Shown: positions 46,196 through 57,521, counted from the stretch's first letter. The stretch: DNA of 64,000 bases from Alphaproteobacteria bacterium MedPE-SWcel (GCA_001874255.1 MPDC01000004.1:1-64000), one strand, 5' to 3'. Numbers and translations: made by a program. Notes: generated by a model not told the origin, from the sequence alone.

Positions 46196-48325
46196 TCAGA
46201 CGATATCGATGTTGTCCGCCAGGCCGGCGAGGCTGCTCAGGTTCGAGATGGTGATGGCATCACCATCACCGAAGTCGAAGACAACAACACCGTTTTCGAT
46301 GCTGGCGAAAGTGTCGATGACATCCTGTGCCTCGGTGAGCCCATCGACGAGTGCCGAAGACAGCTCGAGACGGTCGTTGAAGGTCTCGAAGTCGTTGATT
46401 TCGTCGGAGTCATGGCCAGTGTCTAAGACGAAGGTATCGACAAGAGTGCCGCCACGCAGCAGGTCGTTGCCGGTGCCGCCCTCTAGGCGGTCAACGCCCT
46501 GCATGCCATAGATCGTGTCGTCATCGGCGCCGCCCAGCATCGTGTCATCGCCGGTGCCGCCATAAATCTCGTCCTCGCCGAGCCCCCCGGAGAGAACGTC
46601 GGACCCAAAGTTGCCATACAACGTATCGTCACCGGAATTCCCATAGACCGTATCCTAGGCCGATCCGGCAGAAATCCAGTCGTTACCGCTGCCGCCGGAA
46701 AGTTCGTCGTCGCCCTCGCTGCCGTACATGCTGTCATCCCCATCGCCGCCAAACAGGGTATCCCAGCCAGAGCGGCCGTAGACAGTGTCATTGCCTTCCC
46801 CCCCTTCGACATAGTCTACGCCATCGCCCGAGGAGATGTAGTCATCCCCGGCTCCGCCATAGACGGTGTCGAGAGAGGTATTGCTGAAAATGGTGTCATT
46901 GCCCTCACCGCCGTAGACGGTGTCATCGCCGGTGCCGGCTGTGACGCTGTCGTTCCCTTCATCACCATAGATGAGATCGGTGGACGTGCCGCCGTGGATT
47001 GTATCATCCCCGAAGCCGCCATTGATGTTGTCGCCACCGGTACCACCGTCGATCTCGTCGTTTCCGGCGCCACCATCAAGGGTGTCGTATCCCCCCCGCC
47101 GGTGATGGTGTCGTTGTCACTGGTGCCCGTCAGGTCTTCGCGGCTGTCATCGCCTGTGATGACGTCACCTTCGCCAGCTTGGTCCATGGCCAGCACTTCT
47201 ACCACAGTGAGCGTGCGATCACTAAACCGCAGCACTTCCACGTCATTGAGCACCCCAACGAGACTGTCGTCATCAGCATCATAGATCGTGAGACTGTCTG
47301 CGCTGCCCTCAAGACGGGTATTTTCCAAAAAGAAATCAAGACTGATACCGCGGATGCGATTGCCGCCATCATCTTCGACCCAGGTGCGATGTAGATCGAT
47401 TTGATCCGTGCCGCCGCCGCCGTTGAAGGTAAAGACGCCCTGGACTTCGTTGAGGCGAATGCGATTGTCGTTGTCATTGCCCTCGATGAGCGCTTCGCCA
47501 TCCGTGTCGAGAACCACGCGCTCGATATTGCTGCCGGTCACTGTGTATTCGGCGGTGCCCGCATCATCGAGATCGGTACGGCCCTGAATTATAACAGACC
47601 CTTCCTCGTTGCCCGGATCGAATTCAACCAACACATCGGTATTGCCATAATCATAGATCACGGCATCATCGAAGTCCTCGCCCCCTTCTCCGCCATCAAG
47701 CGTGGCATTGTGACGGTTGACGACCATCCAGTCCTCGTCATCCCCGCCATTGATCATGTCGTCACCACCGTTGCCGTAGATGTTGTCATTGCCCGCACCG
47801 GTCTCGATCAGGTCGTCCCCAGCAGTGCCGTACACCTCATCATCCTCGCTGGAACTGGGGAAGAAACTCGACAGCAGGATATCCTGGTTCGGGGCATAGG
47901 TGCCGCTCGGGTAACCGGTGCCGGTGATGCTGTCTTCGAATGCCAGCCATTCGGCCGCGGTGGAGATGGATGGCAAGGCATCGCCAGACAGCACAAAAAC
48001 GCTCATGCGGTTGGCATAATCTTCGCCATTGCCGGTGTCATACAACTCGTCCACGCCCAGGACGATGGAGATCCGGGTATGCACCGCCGTTGAGGGATAC
48101 CAAAGCCTCGCTGGGATCGTCGATATTGGCGATATCGGTTTCCCCATCAATGCCTAGGCCTGTTGTGTAACGAAGTGTATTGGGTGCTCCGTCGGGGAGG
48201 TGAAAACGCAGCTCTGCACCGGTTTCGACACCGTTTGCAACGGCGTCCTCCTCATCAGAAAAGAGGACGGTGATACCGGTCAAGGAGTATGTGGTCATCG
48301 CAATAGGCCCTTCATGAATCGCCAT
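46196..48325 (-). pseudogene. RTX calcium-binding protein, broken by two frameshifts and a nonsense codon
   Basis: Reading from 48325, the N-terminal part (MTTYSLTGITVLFSDEEDAV) shifts frame near 48085. A second stretch (HTRISIVLGVDELYDTGNGE to NDTITGGG) shifts again at a run of seven C at 47091-47097. The RTX repeats then continue in a third frame until TAG at 46655-46657, where the paralogues have Trp in GSAWD. After this the array and shared C-terminus (NDLLRGGTLVDTFVLDTGHD) are readable to 46196. The repaired protein would be roughly 700 residues and a type I secreted calcium-binding protein. Confidence 0.88.
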
Positions 48326-48518
48326 AAAAGGGCCAGCTCCGGACCCTTAACTTCTGTACGATATGGACGCTAACGGGTGGCGCGATGATCAGTCAATGAT
48401 TTTTGAATGTGTTGGTTGCGGGCATGAAATGGACCCAACGCCGATGTGTCACAGGCACCGGAAAGCGGCACCTGTGCATTGAAACGTTGACACGCAATGG
48501 GCGTCTCATATCATTTGG

Positions 48519-50825
48519 TCAGACGATGAAAATATTATCGTCCAACCCGTCCAGCGTGGTGAGATTCGACAGGGTGATCTGATCGCTGCCCCCGAAGTCA
48601 AAGACCACCATACCGTTCTGGATGCCTGCAAACGTGTCGAGCACATCCTGCCCCTCGTTCAGCCCATCAACCAGCGCTGACGATAGCTCCAACCGGTCGC
48701 GATGCGTCTCAAAGTCGTTGATCTCGTCACTGTCATGGCCAGTGTCAAAGACAAAGGAGTCACGCAGCGTGCCGCCGCGTAGCAGATCATTGCCGCTGCC
48801 GCCTTCCAGACGATCCACACCCTGGTTCCCATAGAGTGTGTCGTTGCCGTCAACCCCGCGCAGGGTGTCATCGCCGGTGCCGCCATAAAGAATGTCCTCA
48901 CCAGCGCCCCCCGACAGGACGTCAGACCCGAAGTTGCCGTACAGCGTATCATTGCCATCGTTGCCAAACACGGTGTCCCATGCAGAACCTGCGGAAAACC
49001 AGTCGTTTCCATCCCCGCCATTCAGCAGGTCATCACCCTCGCTGCCGAACAGGCTGTCATCCCCGGCGCCGCCAAACAGGCTGTCCCAGCCGGAGCGGCC
49101 ATAAATGGTGTCATTGCCGCCTTCACCGTCGACATAATCAACGCCGTCACCCGAAGAGATATAGTCGTGTCCGTCGCCGCCATAGACGGTGTCGAGCGCC
49201 GTATTGCTGAAAATGGTGTCATTGCCGCTGCCGCCATAGATGGTGTCGTCGCCGGTCCCGCCGGTCAGGCTGTCATTGCCTTCGTCGCCACGCAGAAGGT
49301 CGGTGGAACTGCTGCCGAACAGGGTGTCGTCGCCGCTCTGGCCAACCAGGCTGTCCGCTCCGGCACCGCCATCGATGCTATCGTTGCCTGCCGCGCCCCA
49401 GACGGAGTCATGGCCGGCACCCGCTGCGATTTCATCACTCCCAGCGCCGGCCTGTATCTGATTGTCGGCCTCATTGCCGGTGATGGTGTCATTGCCGCTG
49501 CCCGCGATCAGGTTCTCGACCACGGTGCCGCGGGCGATCCCCACATTGCCGATCAGGCCGGCCACATCAGAGAAGCTCTCGTCGTTGAGGTCGATCCGGT
49601 CGGCGGTGGTGTTGTTGCTGAGATCAAGCGTGTCGGTGCCGCTGACGTCATAGATGGTGAGCGCCATGCTGTTGGCGGAATCGCGATCCGGAGAGTCGCG
49701 CCTTTCGAGCACCCCGAAGATATCATAGAGATAGCTGTCGGTGAGCGTGGTATTGGCCCCCCAGGTGGTATCGCCCGCGGTCTCGCTGTCCGCGTCCGGC
49801 GCCCCGTAGAGGTTCTGGATCGCCACGATATCGGCCATCATGGTGGTGACCACAAAGCCGAAGGAGGCATTGGTGGTATAATTGTCCTCTTGGTCGAAAT
49901 AGGACATCACCGACAGCTGCCAGCTGTCATTGCTGAAGGTTTCATCAGTGCCGTAGGTGGCGGTGCCGTTGTAGGCCCCTTGGTGTCCAAGCCCCAGCGC
50001 ATGTCCGATCTCATGCACATAGGTCTGGAAGGAATAGCTGTTGATCGATGTGCCATAGTCAGACAGCCAGTCGGTGGAGACGTTCACCTCCGACGACAGG
50101 ATGGTGCCACCGCTGGTCACGGACTGGGCATAGGCGCCGCGTGCTGCATCATCAAAGGTGATATCGGCAAAACCGGTGCCGGTTTCCACAAATTCCAGAT
50201 TGGCGACCCGCTCCCAGGCCTCAAAGGCCCAGCGGGCCAGCTGCTGCCCCTCAGCGGTCAGACCGGTGATATTGACCGTGATCTGGTTGCTGCCGGAGGT
50301 GTCGAAGCTGCGCCCGGAGAGAAACCTGCTCTGCCAGTAGCCGTCGGTCAGGAAGTCGGCCATCTCGTCCAAAGTGGCCGGGCCCTCTTGGTCTACGGTC
50401 AGCGTGTAGCTACCGGTACTGGAAGAGAAATAAGACGAGACCTCAATATAATATGTGCCGGTATATGTCGCTTCAAACGTCAGTTCAGCGTCCAAACCCT
50501 CTCCGCTCAGATCATCATAGGCCAGTTGATTGCCAGCCGCGTCGTAAAGATAGAGGTCAGTATCGTAGAGAGTGCCGCCGCCACCGCTTGAGCCGTCCAA
50601 ATCAAAAACATAGGTTTCACCTGCGGTCAGCGTGATTGCCACCCAGTCATCATCGCCCTCGCTGCTGCGCGTGCCGGCAAACGTATCCCCCGCAGAGATG
50701 GAGTAGCTTGTGGCGGTGGAGGCGCTGGCCTCAAACCCTTCGGAAATCGCGGCAAACTCGTCAGCGCCGTCTTCGCCGTGGCGCAGGGGATCAAATGTCT
50801 GGGTGGCATTACACAGGAAACACAT
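48519..50825 (-). CDS. Serralysin-like RTX metalloprotease (peptidase M10B)
   Basis: A 768-residue secreted protease. It begins MCFLCNATQTFDPLRHGEDG, then has a PPC-like beta-sandwich (GDTFAGTRSSEGDDDWVAIT to YYIEVSSYFSSSTGSYTLTV). The catalytic domain has the zinc motif HEIGHALGLGH near residue 270 and the Met-turn SVMSYFD near 306. RTX nonapeptides and the shared C-terminal secretion signal (NDLLRGGTLRDSFVFDTGHD) complete it. It is intact, unlike the neighbouring RTX pseudogene. No type I exporter gene is in the window. Confidence 0.93.
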   Translation of the reverse strand: MCFLCNATQTFDPLRHGEDGADEFAAISEGFEASASTATSYSISAGDTFAGTRSSEGDDDWVAITLTAGETYVFDLDGSSGGGGTLYDTDLYLYDAAGNQLAYDDLSGEGLDAELTFEATYTGTYYIEVSSYFSSSTGSYTLTVDQEGPATLDEMADFLTDGYWQSRFLSGRSFDTSGSNQITVNITGLTAEGQQLARWAFEAWERVANLEFVETGTGFADITFDDAARGAYAQSVTSGGTILSSEVNVSTDWLSDYGTSINSYSFQTYVHEIGHALGLGHQGAYNGTATYGTDETFSNDSWQLSVMSYFDQEDNYTTNASFGFVVTTMMADIVAIQNLYGAPDADSETAGDTTWGANTTLTDSYLYDIFGVLERRDSPDRDSANSMALTIYDVSGTDTLDLSNNTTADRIDLNDESFSDVAGLIGNVGIARGTVVENLIAGSGNDTITGNEADNQIQAGAGSDEIAAGAGHDSVWGAAGNDSIDGGAGADSLVGQSGDDTLFGSSSTDLLRGDEGNDSLTGGTGDDTIYGGSGNDTIFSNTALDTVYGGDGHDYISSGDGVDYVDGEGGNDTIYGRSGWDSLFGGAGDDSLFGSEGDDLLNGGDGNDWFSAGSAWDTVFGNDGNDTLYGNFGSDVLSGGAGEDILYGGTGDDTLRGVDGNDTLYGNQGVDRLEGGSGNDLLRGGTLRDSFVFDTGHDSDEINDFETHRDRLELSSALVDGLNEGQDVLDTFAGIQNGMVVFDFGGSDQITLSNLTTLDGLDDNIFIV

Positions 50826-50866
50826 CGTCTTTTTCTATCTCTTAATTGAAAACAACAGGGGCAGGA

Positions 50867-51358
50867 TCAATCATGCAGGCTTTTGATGATTTTTGGGCTG
50901 GCTTGTAGCAAGCCCCGCGCGAAACGGGGATACATTTTAGCAGATAGTGTGGTGTCCATCACATCCAGCGCCACCTCGGGACCGGTGAGCGCGCTGCCGT
51001 CCCCGCTCTGCCATGTCAAATGACCGCTGATCCGGTCACTGCGGACGTCGGACAACACCAGGCGCAGGGTATCGGTGTCAGCGATCGGCGGCGACTTTGC
51101 AGGCGGGATCTGGCTGCGGCGAATATGCCGCGCGCTCTCGGCTTCTGTCAGGACGGCCTCCAGCGCTGCGGCCAAAGCCTCACAGAGCGCGTCAGGCTCG
51201 GGTGCATTGGTGGGGCATTGCAGCACAACTCCGGGATCAGAGCTCATGGTATGCCCCAAACTCATTTGAGCGGGCAGCATACCAAGAACTACACAGAGGA
51301 TCCTGAGCGCGCTGAGACACAGCCGTCGCCGTCTTTCGGTTTCTTGCCATCGCCACAT
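50867..51358 (-). CDS. Hypothetical exported protein
   Basis: A 163-residue protein with an N-terminal signal-like segment (LCLSALRILCVVLGMLPAQM) and the two Cys residues of CPTNAPEPDALCEALAAAL. No family recognised. It lies just upstream of the metalloprotease on the same strand, 41 bp away, so it may be co-transcribed. Whether it is a small protease inhibitor or chaperone is speculation. Confidence 0.55.
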   Translation of the reverse strand: MWRWQETERRRRLCLSALRILCVVLGMLPAQMSLGHTMSSDPGVVLQCPTNAPEPDALCEALAAALEAVLTEAESARHIRRSQIPPAKSPPIADTDTLRLVLSDVRSDRISGHLTWQSGDGSALTGPEVALDVMDTTLSAKMYPRFARGLLQASPKIIKSLHD

Positions 51359-51660
51359 CGGGTGTTCATCTACCGTTTCTGATTGACACTTTTCTGACGT
51401 GCAGGACCAAGGAAAGCAACGATTTTCACTATAAGATCTTACACGATGGCGCCGATGAGCAACGAAGCGCGCGGTGGTGTTTTATGTTTTTCACAAGTCC
51501 AGCCCGATGTCCGGCCCTTTCCTGATAGGTCCCCCCCGCACGCCCGGTTTAAAGTGATGTTTTCGCAGAGTTGCTACCAAGTTCGAAAGGGGCTGACACG
51601 CGTCTGGTTTTCAGCTTTCAAAAGAGCGTATAGGTTACCCGCATCACTCCGGTGATTGGC
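51359..51660. other. Intergenic region upstream of rml operon, nothing definite
   Basis: About 300 bp between the exported hypothetical protein (minus) and rmlC (plus). Lower GC than the flanks around 51415-51445 (CACTATAAGATCTTACACG contains a TATAAG that could be a -10 box). Promoters for both directions must be here, but no matching -35 was identified. Confidence 0.4.
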
Positions 51661-51681
51661 CCTCAGATGGAGCAGAAAAAC

Positions 51682-52230
51682 GTGAAGATCGAAGACACCA
51701 CCCTTCACGGTGTGAAGATTCTGACCCCCGCGCGGTTTGGCGATGCCCGTGGCTTTTTCTCCGAAAGCTGGAACCGCAAGCGGATGGAAGAGCACGGCAT
51801 CGATCTGGATTTCGTGCAGGACAATCATTCGATGTCCGCCGAGGTCGGCACCATTCGTGGGTTGCACTTTCAGGCCCCGCCCGCGGCACAGGACAAGCTG
51901 GTGCGCTGCGGGCAAGGCGCGCTGTTTGATGTCGCCGTGGACATCCGCAAGGGATCTCCCACCTATGGCGCGTGGTTCGGTATCGAGCTGACGGCCGAGA
52001 ACGGGCGCCAGCTTCTGGTGCCCAAAGGGTTCCTGCACGGGTTCATCACCCGGGCGCCGATGACCGAGATCATCTACAAATGCACCGATTATTATGCACC
52101 CGATTGCGATGGGGCGGTGCGTTGGGACAGCTGTGGCATCGACTGGGGGTTTGAAGGACAGCCCCTGTTGTCACAGAAGGACGCCGCCGCGCCTGCGCTG
52201 GCGGAGTTTGACAGCCCCTTCACCTTCTGA
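51682..52230 (+). CDS. rmlC: dTDP-4-dehydrorhamnose 3,5-epimerase
   Basis: About 182 residues of the RmlC cupin: GVKILTPARFGDARGFFSES, FVQDNHSMSAEVGTIRGLHF (catalytic His in RGLHFQ), DVAVDIRKGSPTYGAWFG and VPKGFLHGF. Start: GTG at 51682 has GGAG 9 bases upstream and gives the usual N-terminus VKIEDTTLHGVKIL. ATG at 51667 and GTG at 51652 are in-frame alternatives. It is the first gene of the rhamnose operon. Confidence 0.94.
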   Translation: MKIEDTTLHGVKILTPARFGDARGFFSESWNRKRMEEHGIDLDFVQDNHSMSAEVGTIRGLHFQAPPAAQDKLVRCGQGALFDVAVDIRKGSPTYGAWFGIELTAENGRQLLVPKGFLHGFITRAPMTEIIYKCTDYYAPDCDGAVRWDSCGIDWGFEGQPLLSQKDAAAPALAEFDSPFTF

Positions 52231-52238
52231 TCGCTCCC

Positions 52239-53423
52239 ATGTCCTCGCTCTCCGCGTCCCAAGCCCATCGCGCCTATCTGGAGCGGGCCCGCTTTGGGGC
52301 GCTGGATGGGCTCCGGGCGCTGGCGATCATGGCCGTGCTGATCCACCACAGTGCGCTGGCGCGCGTCACCGGCCCGTGGTCGCGGGGGTTTCTGGGGGTG
52401 GATCTGTTCTTCGTGATCTCGGGGTTTCTGATCACCACGCTTTTGGTGCGCGAACGGGAGCGCGATGGGCGGATCTCGCTCCGGGGCTTTTACTGGCGGC
52501 GGACCCTGCGGATCCTGCCGCTCTACTATCTGGTGGTGACCCTGGCGGGGGGGTACTTCGTGCTTTGGCAGGGCCATTGGGAGACGGCCCCCCTCTGGCC
52601 GGCCTATTATCTGTTCCTCGCCAATTTCCTGACCGATCACATTCCGACGCTCTATCCCACCTGGTCGCTGGCGATGGAGGAGCAGTTCTACCTGATCTGG
52701 CCGCTGCTGATGGTCCTTTTGCCGCCGCGCGTCTGGGGGGGCGTGCTGGCCGTCGGGATCGGGCTCAACGTGGTGGCGGTCACGGGCGCCCTGGAGGGGA
52801 TCGGGATCACGGCGTTTGATCTGGGTCCGCTGTGGGTGCATCTGCCGGATGTGACCTATGCGCCGCTTCTGCTGGGGGCGGGGCTGGCGCTGGTGTTGCA
52901 TGACGGGCGCGGGTTCGGGCTGATGTGGCGGTGTTTCGGCCATCCTTGCATGCCGCTGCTGCTGCTTGGGTTGTTGCTGGCGCTGGTGTTTGGCCTCTTG
53001 CCGCAGGTGCTGGCGGGCTGGCCTTATCTGCTGGTGCATCTGGCGATGACCGGCTGGCTGGCCACGCTGGTGCTGCGCGAGGACAGCTGGCTGCACCCGC
53101 TGTTGCGCCTGACGCCACTGGTGCGGGTGGGCATGGTCAGCTACGGCATCTACCTCTTGCATCTCCTGGTGCTGCACGGGGTGAGCAGTCTGGCAAATCC
53201 GTTGGGACTGGCACAGGACAGCGTTGGTTTCCTCGTGCTGTACTGGGGCGGTACAGTTGTGTTGGCAGAGCTGAGTTTTCGCCATTATGAGCGGTTTTTC
53301 CTGCGCTTGCGGCACAAACCCTTCGGGCGGGTTGCGGTCGGCACAGGCACAGGGCAGGAAAGAGAAACCGCATCGGGTGGTGATGCGGATCACGGACGGT
53401 CGGGCAAGGAGCAGAGGCGATGA
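52239..53423 (+). CDS. Acyltransferase family 3 membrane protein (OafA-like)
   Basis: A 394-residue integral membrane acyltransferase with about ten membrane segments. The family hallmarks are [17 protein letters not shown] (conserved His), [31 protein letters not shown] and [19 protein letters not shown]. It would O-acylate a sugar of the exported glycan, perhaps rhamnose given its place between rmlC and rmlB. The gap to rmlC is 8 bp and its stop overlaps the rmlB start. Confidence 0.93.
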   Translation: MSSLSASQAHRAYLERARFGALDGLRALAIMAVLIHHSALARVTGPWSRGFLGVDLFFVISGFLITTLLVRERERDGRISLRGFYWRRTLRILPLYYLVVTLAGGYFVLWQGHWETAPLWPAYYLFLANFLTDHIPTLYPTWSLAMEEQFYLIWPLLMVLLPPRVWGGVLAVGIGLNVVAVTGALEGIGITAFDLGPLWVHLPDVTYAPLLLGAGLALVLHDGRGFGLMWRCFGHPCMPLLLLGLLLALVFGLLPQVLAGWPYLLVHLAMTGWLATLVLREDSWLHPLLRLTPLVRVGMVSYGIYLLHLLVLHGVSSLANPLGLAQDSVGFLVLYWGGTVVLAELSFRHYERFFLRLRHKPFGRVAVGTGTGQERETASGGDADHGRSGKEQRR

Positions 53424-54472
53424 AGATACTGGTGACAGGCGGGGCGGGGTTCATTGGCTCTGCGGTGGTGCGGCAGGCGATTGCCGCTGGCCATGAGGTG
53501 GTGAACGTCGATGCGCTGACCTATGCGGCCTGCCTGGACAATGTGGCCAGCGTCGCGGACAGCCCGCGATATGCCTTTGAGCAGGCCGACATCCGCGACC
53601 GCGCCGCGCTGGACCGGGTCTTTGCCTATCATGCGCCGGATATGGTGATGCACCTGGCCGCCGAAAGCCATGTGGACCGCTCGATCGACGGGCCGGGCGA
53701 TTTCATCGAGACCAATGTCACCGGCACGTTCAATATGCTGGAGGCGGCGCGCAAGTTCTGGGCCGCGGTGGGCAAACCCGCCCGGTTCCGGTTTCACCAT
53801 ATCTCCACCGATGAGGTCTATGGCTCCCTGCCTGCCGACAAATCTGTGATGTTCACCGAAGACACCGCCTATGATCCGCGCTCGCCCTATTCGGCCTCGA
53901 AAGCGTCGAGCGATCATCTGGTGCGCGCCTGGCACGAGACCTATGGCCTGCCGGTGGTGCTCACGAATTGTTCGAACAACTACGGCCCCTTCCATTTCCC
54001 GGAAAAGCTGATCCCGGTGGTGATCCTGGGTGCGCTGGCCGGAAAGGCGCTGCCGATCTATGGGGATGGCTCCAACATCCGCGATTGGCTCTATGTGGAA
54101 GACCACGCCGATGCGCTGCTGCTGGTGTTGCAAAAGGGCGAGAACGGGCGCAGCTATAACGTGGGCGGCGAGAATGAGCGCACGAACCTTGAGCTGGTCG
54201 AAACACTCTGTGCGATCCTTGATGACAAGCGCCCGCGGGCCGATGGTCAGTCCTACAGGGAGCAGATCACCTTTGTGACCGACCGGCCGGGCCATGATGC
54301 GCGCTATGCGATCGACCCCTCGCGCATTCGCGACGAGCTGGGCTGGCGCCCCTCGGTGACCGTCGAGGAAGGGCTGGCGCAGACCGTGCAATGGTATCTC
54401 GACAATGAGGCGTGGTGGCGGGCGTTGCAGGACCGTCAGGGTGTCGGGCAGCGGCTGGGCGTGACCACATAA
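53420..54472 (+). CDS. rmlB: dTDP-glucose 4,6-dehydratase
   Basis: A 350-residue [87 protein letters not shown] (Tyr-x3-Lys near 157-161) and [17 protein letters not shown]. All are typical of RmlB. It catalyses the second step of dTDP-rhamnose synthesis. Translationally coupled to the acyltransferase. Confidence 0.97.
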   Translation: MKILVTGGAGFIGSAVVRQAIAAGHEVVNVDALTYAACLDNVASVADSPRYAFEQADIRDRAALDRVFAYHAPDMVMHLAAESHVDRSIDGPGDFIETNVTGTFNMLEAARKFWAAVGKPARFRFHHISTDEVYGSLPADKSVMFTEDTAYDPRSPYSASKASSDHLVRAWHETYGLPVVLTNCSNNYGPFHFPEKLIPVVILGALAGKALPIYGDGSNIRDWLYVEDHADALLLVLQKGENGRSYNVGGENERTNLELVETLCAILDDKRPRADGQSYREQITFVTDRPGHDARYAIDPSRIRDELGWRPSVTVEEGLAQTVQWYLDNEAWWRALQDRQGVGQRLGVTT

Positions 54473-54537
54473 GTGCTGTCCTGAGGGACAGCGGCCTCCG
54501 GCGGAGGTATTTGGGAAAAGATGAAGAGCGGGCGAGC

Positions 54538-55383
54538 ATGACAATTCTGGTATTTGGTGCAACCGGGCAGGTGGCGCGGGAGCTGGCGGTTCATGACGGG
54601 GTGACCTGTCTGGGGCGCGGGGCGGCGGATCTGAGCGATCCGGGCGCCTGTGCCGCCGCGATCAGAGATCATCGGCCTCGGGCAGTGATCAATGCCGCCG
54701 CCTATACCGCCGTCGACAAGGCCGAGAGCGAAGAGGATCTGGCGACCGTGATCAATGGCGCCGCCCCCGGTGCCATGGCAGAGGCCTGTGCCGATCTCGG
54801 TATTCCCTTTGTGCATATCTCGACCGATTTTGTCTTTGAAAGCACCGGAGAAAATCCCTGGCAGCCCGATGATCCGGTCGCCCCGCCCAATGCCTATGGC
54901 CGCTCCAAGCGCGCGGGCGAAGAGGCGGTGCTGGCGGCAGGCGGGGTCTTTGCGATCCTGCGCACCTCCTGGGTGGTCTCGGCCCATGGCCATAACTTTG
55001 TGAAAACCATGCTGCGGCTTGGGGCGGAGCGGGAGAGCCTGACCATTGTGGCCGATCAGATCGGCGCGCCAACGCCTGCGCGTGACATCGCAGGGGCCTG
55101 TGTTGAGATGGTGCACCAGCTGAGTTTGGAGCCTGCAAAATCCGGCACCTATCACCTGCAGGGCGCGCCTTATGTCAGTTGGGCGGGTTTTGCCGCAGAG
55201 ATCTTTGCTCAAAGTGGCCTGGCCTGCGCAGTGGCGGAGATCCCCACATCTGACTATCCAACCCCGGCGGTGCGGCCGCTGAACTCAAGGCTGGATTGCA
55301 CCACGTTAGAGACTGTTTTTGGCATCCCGCAGCCCGACTGGCGCAGCGGTTTGCGCGATATTTTAAAGGAGCTCGCAGAGTGA
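54538..55383 (+). CDS. rmlD: dTDP-4-dehydrorhamnose reductase
   Basis: A 281-residue reductase: [54 protein letters not shown] (Tyr-x3-Lys) and [20 protein letters not shown]. The ATG at 54538 begins the domain; the frame is open 126 bp further upstream. It performs the last step to dTDP-L-rhamnose. Its stop overlaps the GTG of rmlA. Confidence 0.96.
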   Translation: MTILVFGATGQVARELAVHDGVTCLGRGAADLSDPGACAAAIRDHRPRAVINAAAYTAVDKAESEEDLATVINGAAPGAMAEACADLGIPFVHISTDFVFESTGENPWQPDDPVAPPNAYGRSKRAGEEAVLAAGGVFAILRTSWVVSAHGHNFVKTMLRLGAERESLTIVADQIGAPTPARDIAGACVEMVHQLSLEPAKSGTYHLQGAPYVSWAGFAAEIFAQSGLACAVAEIPTSDYPTPAVRPLNSRLDCTTLETVFGIPQPDWRSGLRDILKELAE

Positions 55384-56252
55384 CGCAGCGCAAAGGTATT
55401 ATTCTCGCAGGGGGCTCCGGCACCCGGCTTTATCCGATCACCATGGCCGTGTCGAAGCAGCTCCTGCCGCTTTATGACAAGCCGATGATCTATTACCCGA
55501 TCTCGGTGCTGATGCTGGCAGGTATCCGCGAGATCTGCATGATCACCACGCCGCAGGACGCGGATCAGTTCAAACGGCTCTTGGGCGACGGCAGCCAATG
55601 GGGCGTGTCCCTGACCTATGTCGAACAGCCCTCGCCCGATGGTCTGGCGCAGGCCTTTATCCTTGCGGAGGATTTCCTTGCCGGCGCCCCCTCGGCGCTG
55701 GTGCTGGGCGACAATGTCTTCTTTGGTCACGGGCTGCCGGAGCTTTTGGCGGCGGCGGATAGCAAACCTGCGGGCGGCACCGTCTTTGGCTATCACGTGG
55801 CCGATCCCGAGCGCTATGGGGTGGTGGCATTCGACGCCGAGGGGCGCGCGCAGCAGATCATCGAAAAACCCAGCGTGCCGCCCTCGAGCTACGCTGTGAC
55901 CGGGCTGTATTTTCTCGATGGAACTGCGCCCGAGCGCGCCAGACAGGTGCAGCCCTCGCCTAGGGGCGAATTGGAAATCACCGATCTGCTGCAGATGTAT
56001 CTCGACGAGGGCACCCTCTCTGTGGAGACCATGGGCCGTGGCTACGCCTGGCTGGATACCGGCACCCACGGCAGCCTGCTTGATGCAAGCAACTTCGTCC
56101 GGACCTTGGAGACGCGGCAGGGGCTGCAGACCGGCTGCCTGGAGGAGATCGCCTTTCATGCGGGCTGGATTACCCGCGAGACGCTGGCGGAACGGGCCGA
56201 AATGTTCAGGAAAAACAGCTATGGGACCTATCTGAAGCGGCTTTTGAACTAA
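55380..56252 (+). CDS. rmlA: Glucose-1-phosphate thymidylyltransferase
   Basis: A 290-residue nucleotidyltransferase: [20 protein letters not shown] at the N-terminus, [51 protein letters not shown] and [20 protein letters not shown]. All match RmlA. It makes dTDP-glucose, the first step. The start is GTG at 55380, inside the rmlD stop (GTGA). Confidence 0.96.
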   Translation: MTQRKGIILAGGSGTRLYPITMAVSKQLLPLYDKPMIYYPISVLMLAGIREICMITTPQDADQFKRLLGDGSQWGVSLTYVEQPSPDGLAQAFILAEDFLAGAPSALVLGDNVFFGHGLPELLAAADSKPAGGTVFGYHVADPERYGVVAFDAEGRAQQIIEKPSVPPSSYAVTGLYFLDGTAPERARQVQPSPRGELEITDLLQMYLDEGTLSVETMGRGYAWLDTGTHGSLLDASNFVRTLETRQGLQTGCLEEIAFHAGWITRETLAERAEMFRKNSYGTYLKRLLN

Positions 56253-56267
56253 GGCGGGGCAGGGCGG

Positions 56268-57521
56268 ATGAAGATACTCTTTGTGCATCAGAACATGCCA
56301 GGCCAGTACCGCGAGTTGGTGCAATGGCTGGCGGCGCAGGGCGGGCACGAGCTGGTGTTTCTCAGCCAGCGCGGTGATGTGAAGCTGCCCGGCGTCCAGA
56401 CGCTGGTCTACAAACCCTTTCATACACCGACCAGCGATGCCTTCGGCCTGGCCAGGGATTGGGAGGCGGCGGCAGGGGCCGGGTTTGGCGCCGTGCAGGC
56501 GATGCAGACATATGAGGCCGAGACCGGCTTTCGCCCCGACATCATCCTCGGCCATACCGGCTGGGGGGAGCTGACCTTCTTCAAGGATCTGTGGCCTCAG
56601 GTGCCGATCCTCGGGTTCTTTGAATATTACTATAATATGGAGGGCGGTATGGTCGGCTTTGATCCCGAACAGCCCCCCGGTCCGCATGCGCCCTATTTCA
56701 ACCGCGCCCGCAACGTGGTGCCCAGTCTCAACCGCGAGGTGGTGGATCTGGGCCACGTGCCGACGCGGTGGCAGCGCGACCGGTTCCCGGCCTCCTTTCA
56801 TGACAAGATGTATGTCTGCCACGACGGTATCCGGGCCGACCGGCTGGGGGCCAATCCGGAGGCGGAGATCGCGCTGGGGCGTCTCGACCGGCCGATCACC
56901 CGCGCCGATGAGGTGGTGACCTATGTGGCGCGCAACATGGAGCGCGCCCGCGGCTTTCACATCATGATGCGGGCCCTGCCGGCGATCCAGGCGGCGCGGC
57001 CCAATGCGCGGGTGCTGATGATCGGCGGCAATGAGGCCTCCTATGGCCGCGAGAGCGACCACCCCGGCGGGCTGCGCGGCGAGATGGAGGCGGAGATCGG
57101 CGACCAGGTCGACTGGAGCCGGGTGCATTTCCTCGGCCGGGTGCCCTATTCCGACCTCTGCCGGATCATTCAGATCTCGCGCTGTCACATCTATCTGACC
57201 ATGCCCTTCGTGCTCAGCTGGTCGCTGCTGGAGGCAATGGCGATGGAGGCCACCATCGTGGCCGCCGATGTGGCGCCGGTGCGCGAGGCGATCCGCCATG
57301 GCGAGACGGGGATGCTGGTGGATTTCTTCAACCCCGAAGCGCTGGCAGCACAGGTGGCCGAGGTGCTGGCGCGGCCTGATGAGTTTGCCGAACTGGGCGG
57401 GCAGGCGCGGGCGCGGGTGATGCGAGACTATGATTTCCTGACCCGCTGCCTGCCGGAGCATCTGCGCCAGATCAACCGGCTGGTCAGCACCGCGCCACCG
57501 ATCCGCCTGCCGGACGTTTAG
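56268..57521 (+). CDS. Family 4 glycosyltransferase
   Basis: A 417-residue GT-B enzyme: ILFVHQNMPGQYRELVQWLA at the N-terminus, YVARNMERARGFHIMMRALP, RVLMIGGNEASYGRESDHPG and the donor-site region SWSLLEAMAMEATIVAADVA followed by PVREAI (Ex7E-like). It follows rmlA by 15 bp, so it probably transfers rhamnose. The stop lies only about 50 bp from the breakpoint of the IS30 fragment, so it escaped damage. Confidence 0.92.
   Translation: MKILFVHQNMPGQYRELVQWLAAQGGHELVFLSQRGDVKLPGVQTLVYKPFHTPTSDAFGLARDWEAAAGAGFGAVQAMQTYEAETGFRPDIILGHTGWGELTFFKDLWPQVPILGFFEYYYNMEGGMVGFDPEQPPGPHAPYFNRARNVVPSLNREVVDLGHVPTRWQRDRFPASFHDKMYVCHDGIRADRLGANPEAEIALGRLDRPITRADEVVTYVARNMERARGFHIMMRALPAIQAARPNARVLMIGGNEASYGRESDHPGGLRGEMEAEIGDQVDWSRVHFLGRVPYSDLCRIIQISRCHIYLTMPFVLSWSLLEAMAMEATIVAADVAPVREAIRHGETGMLVDFFNPEALAAQVAEVLARPDEFAELGGQARARVMRDYDFLTRCLPEHLRQINRLVSTAPPIRLPDV

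Noticed and set aside
48450-48476. Dyad CACAGG..CCTGTG after the metalloprotease gene
   Set aside because: Interrupted stem and no U-run, so not called as a terminator.
55254-57461. 735-codon minus-strand frame opposite rmlA and the GT4 gene
   Set aside because: Overlaps two certain genes and has shadow-like composition.
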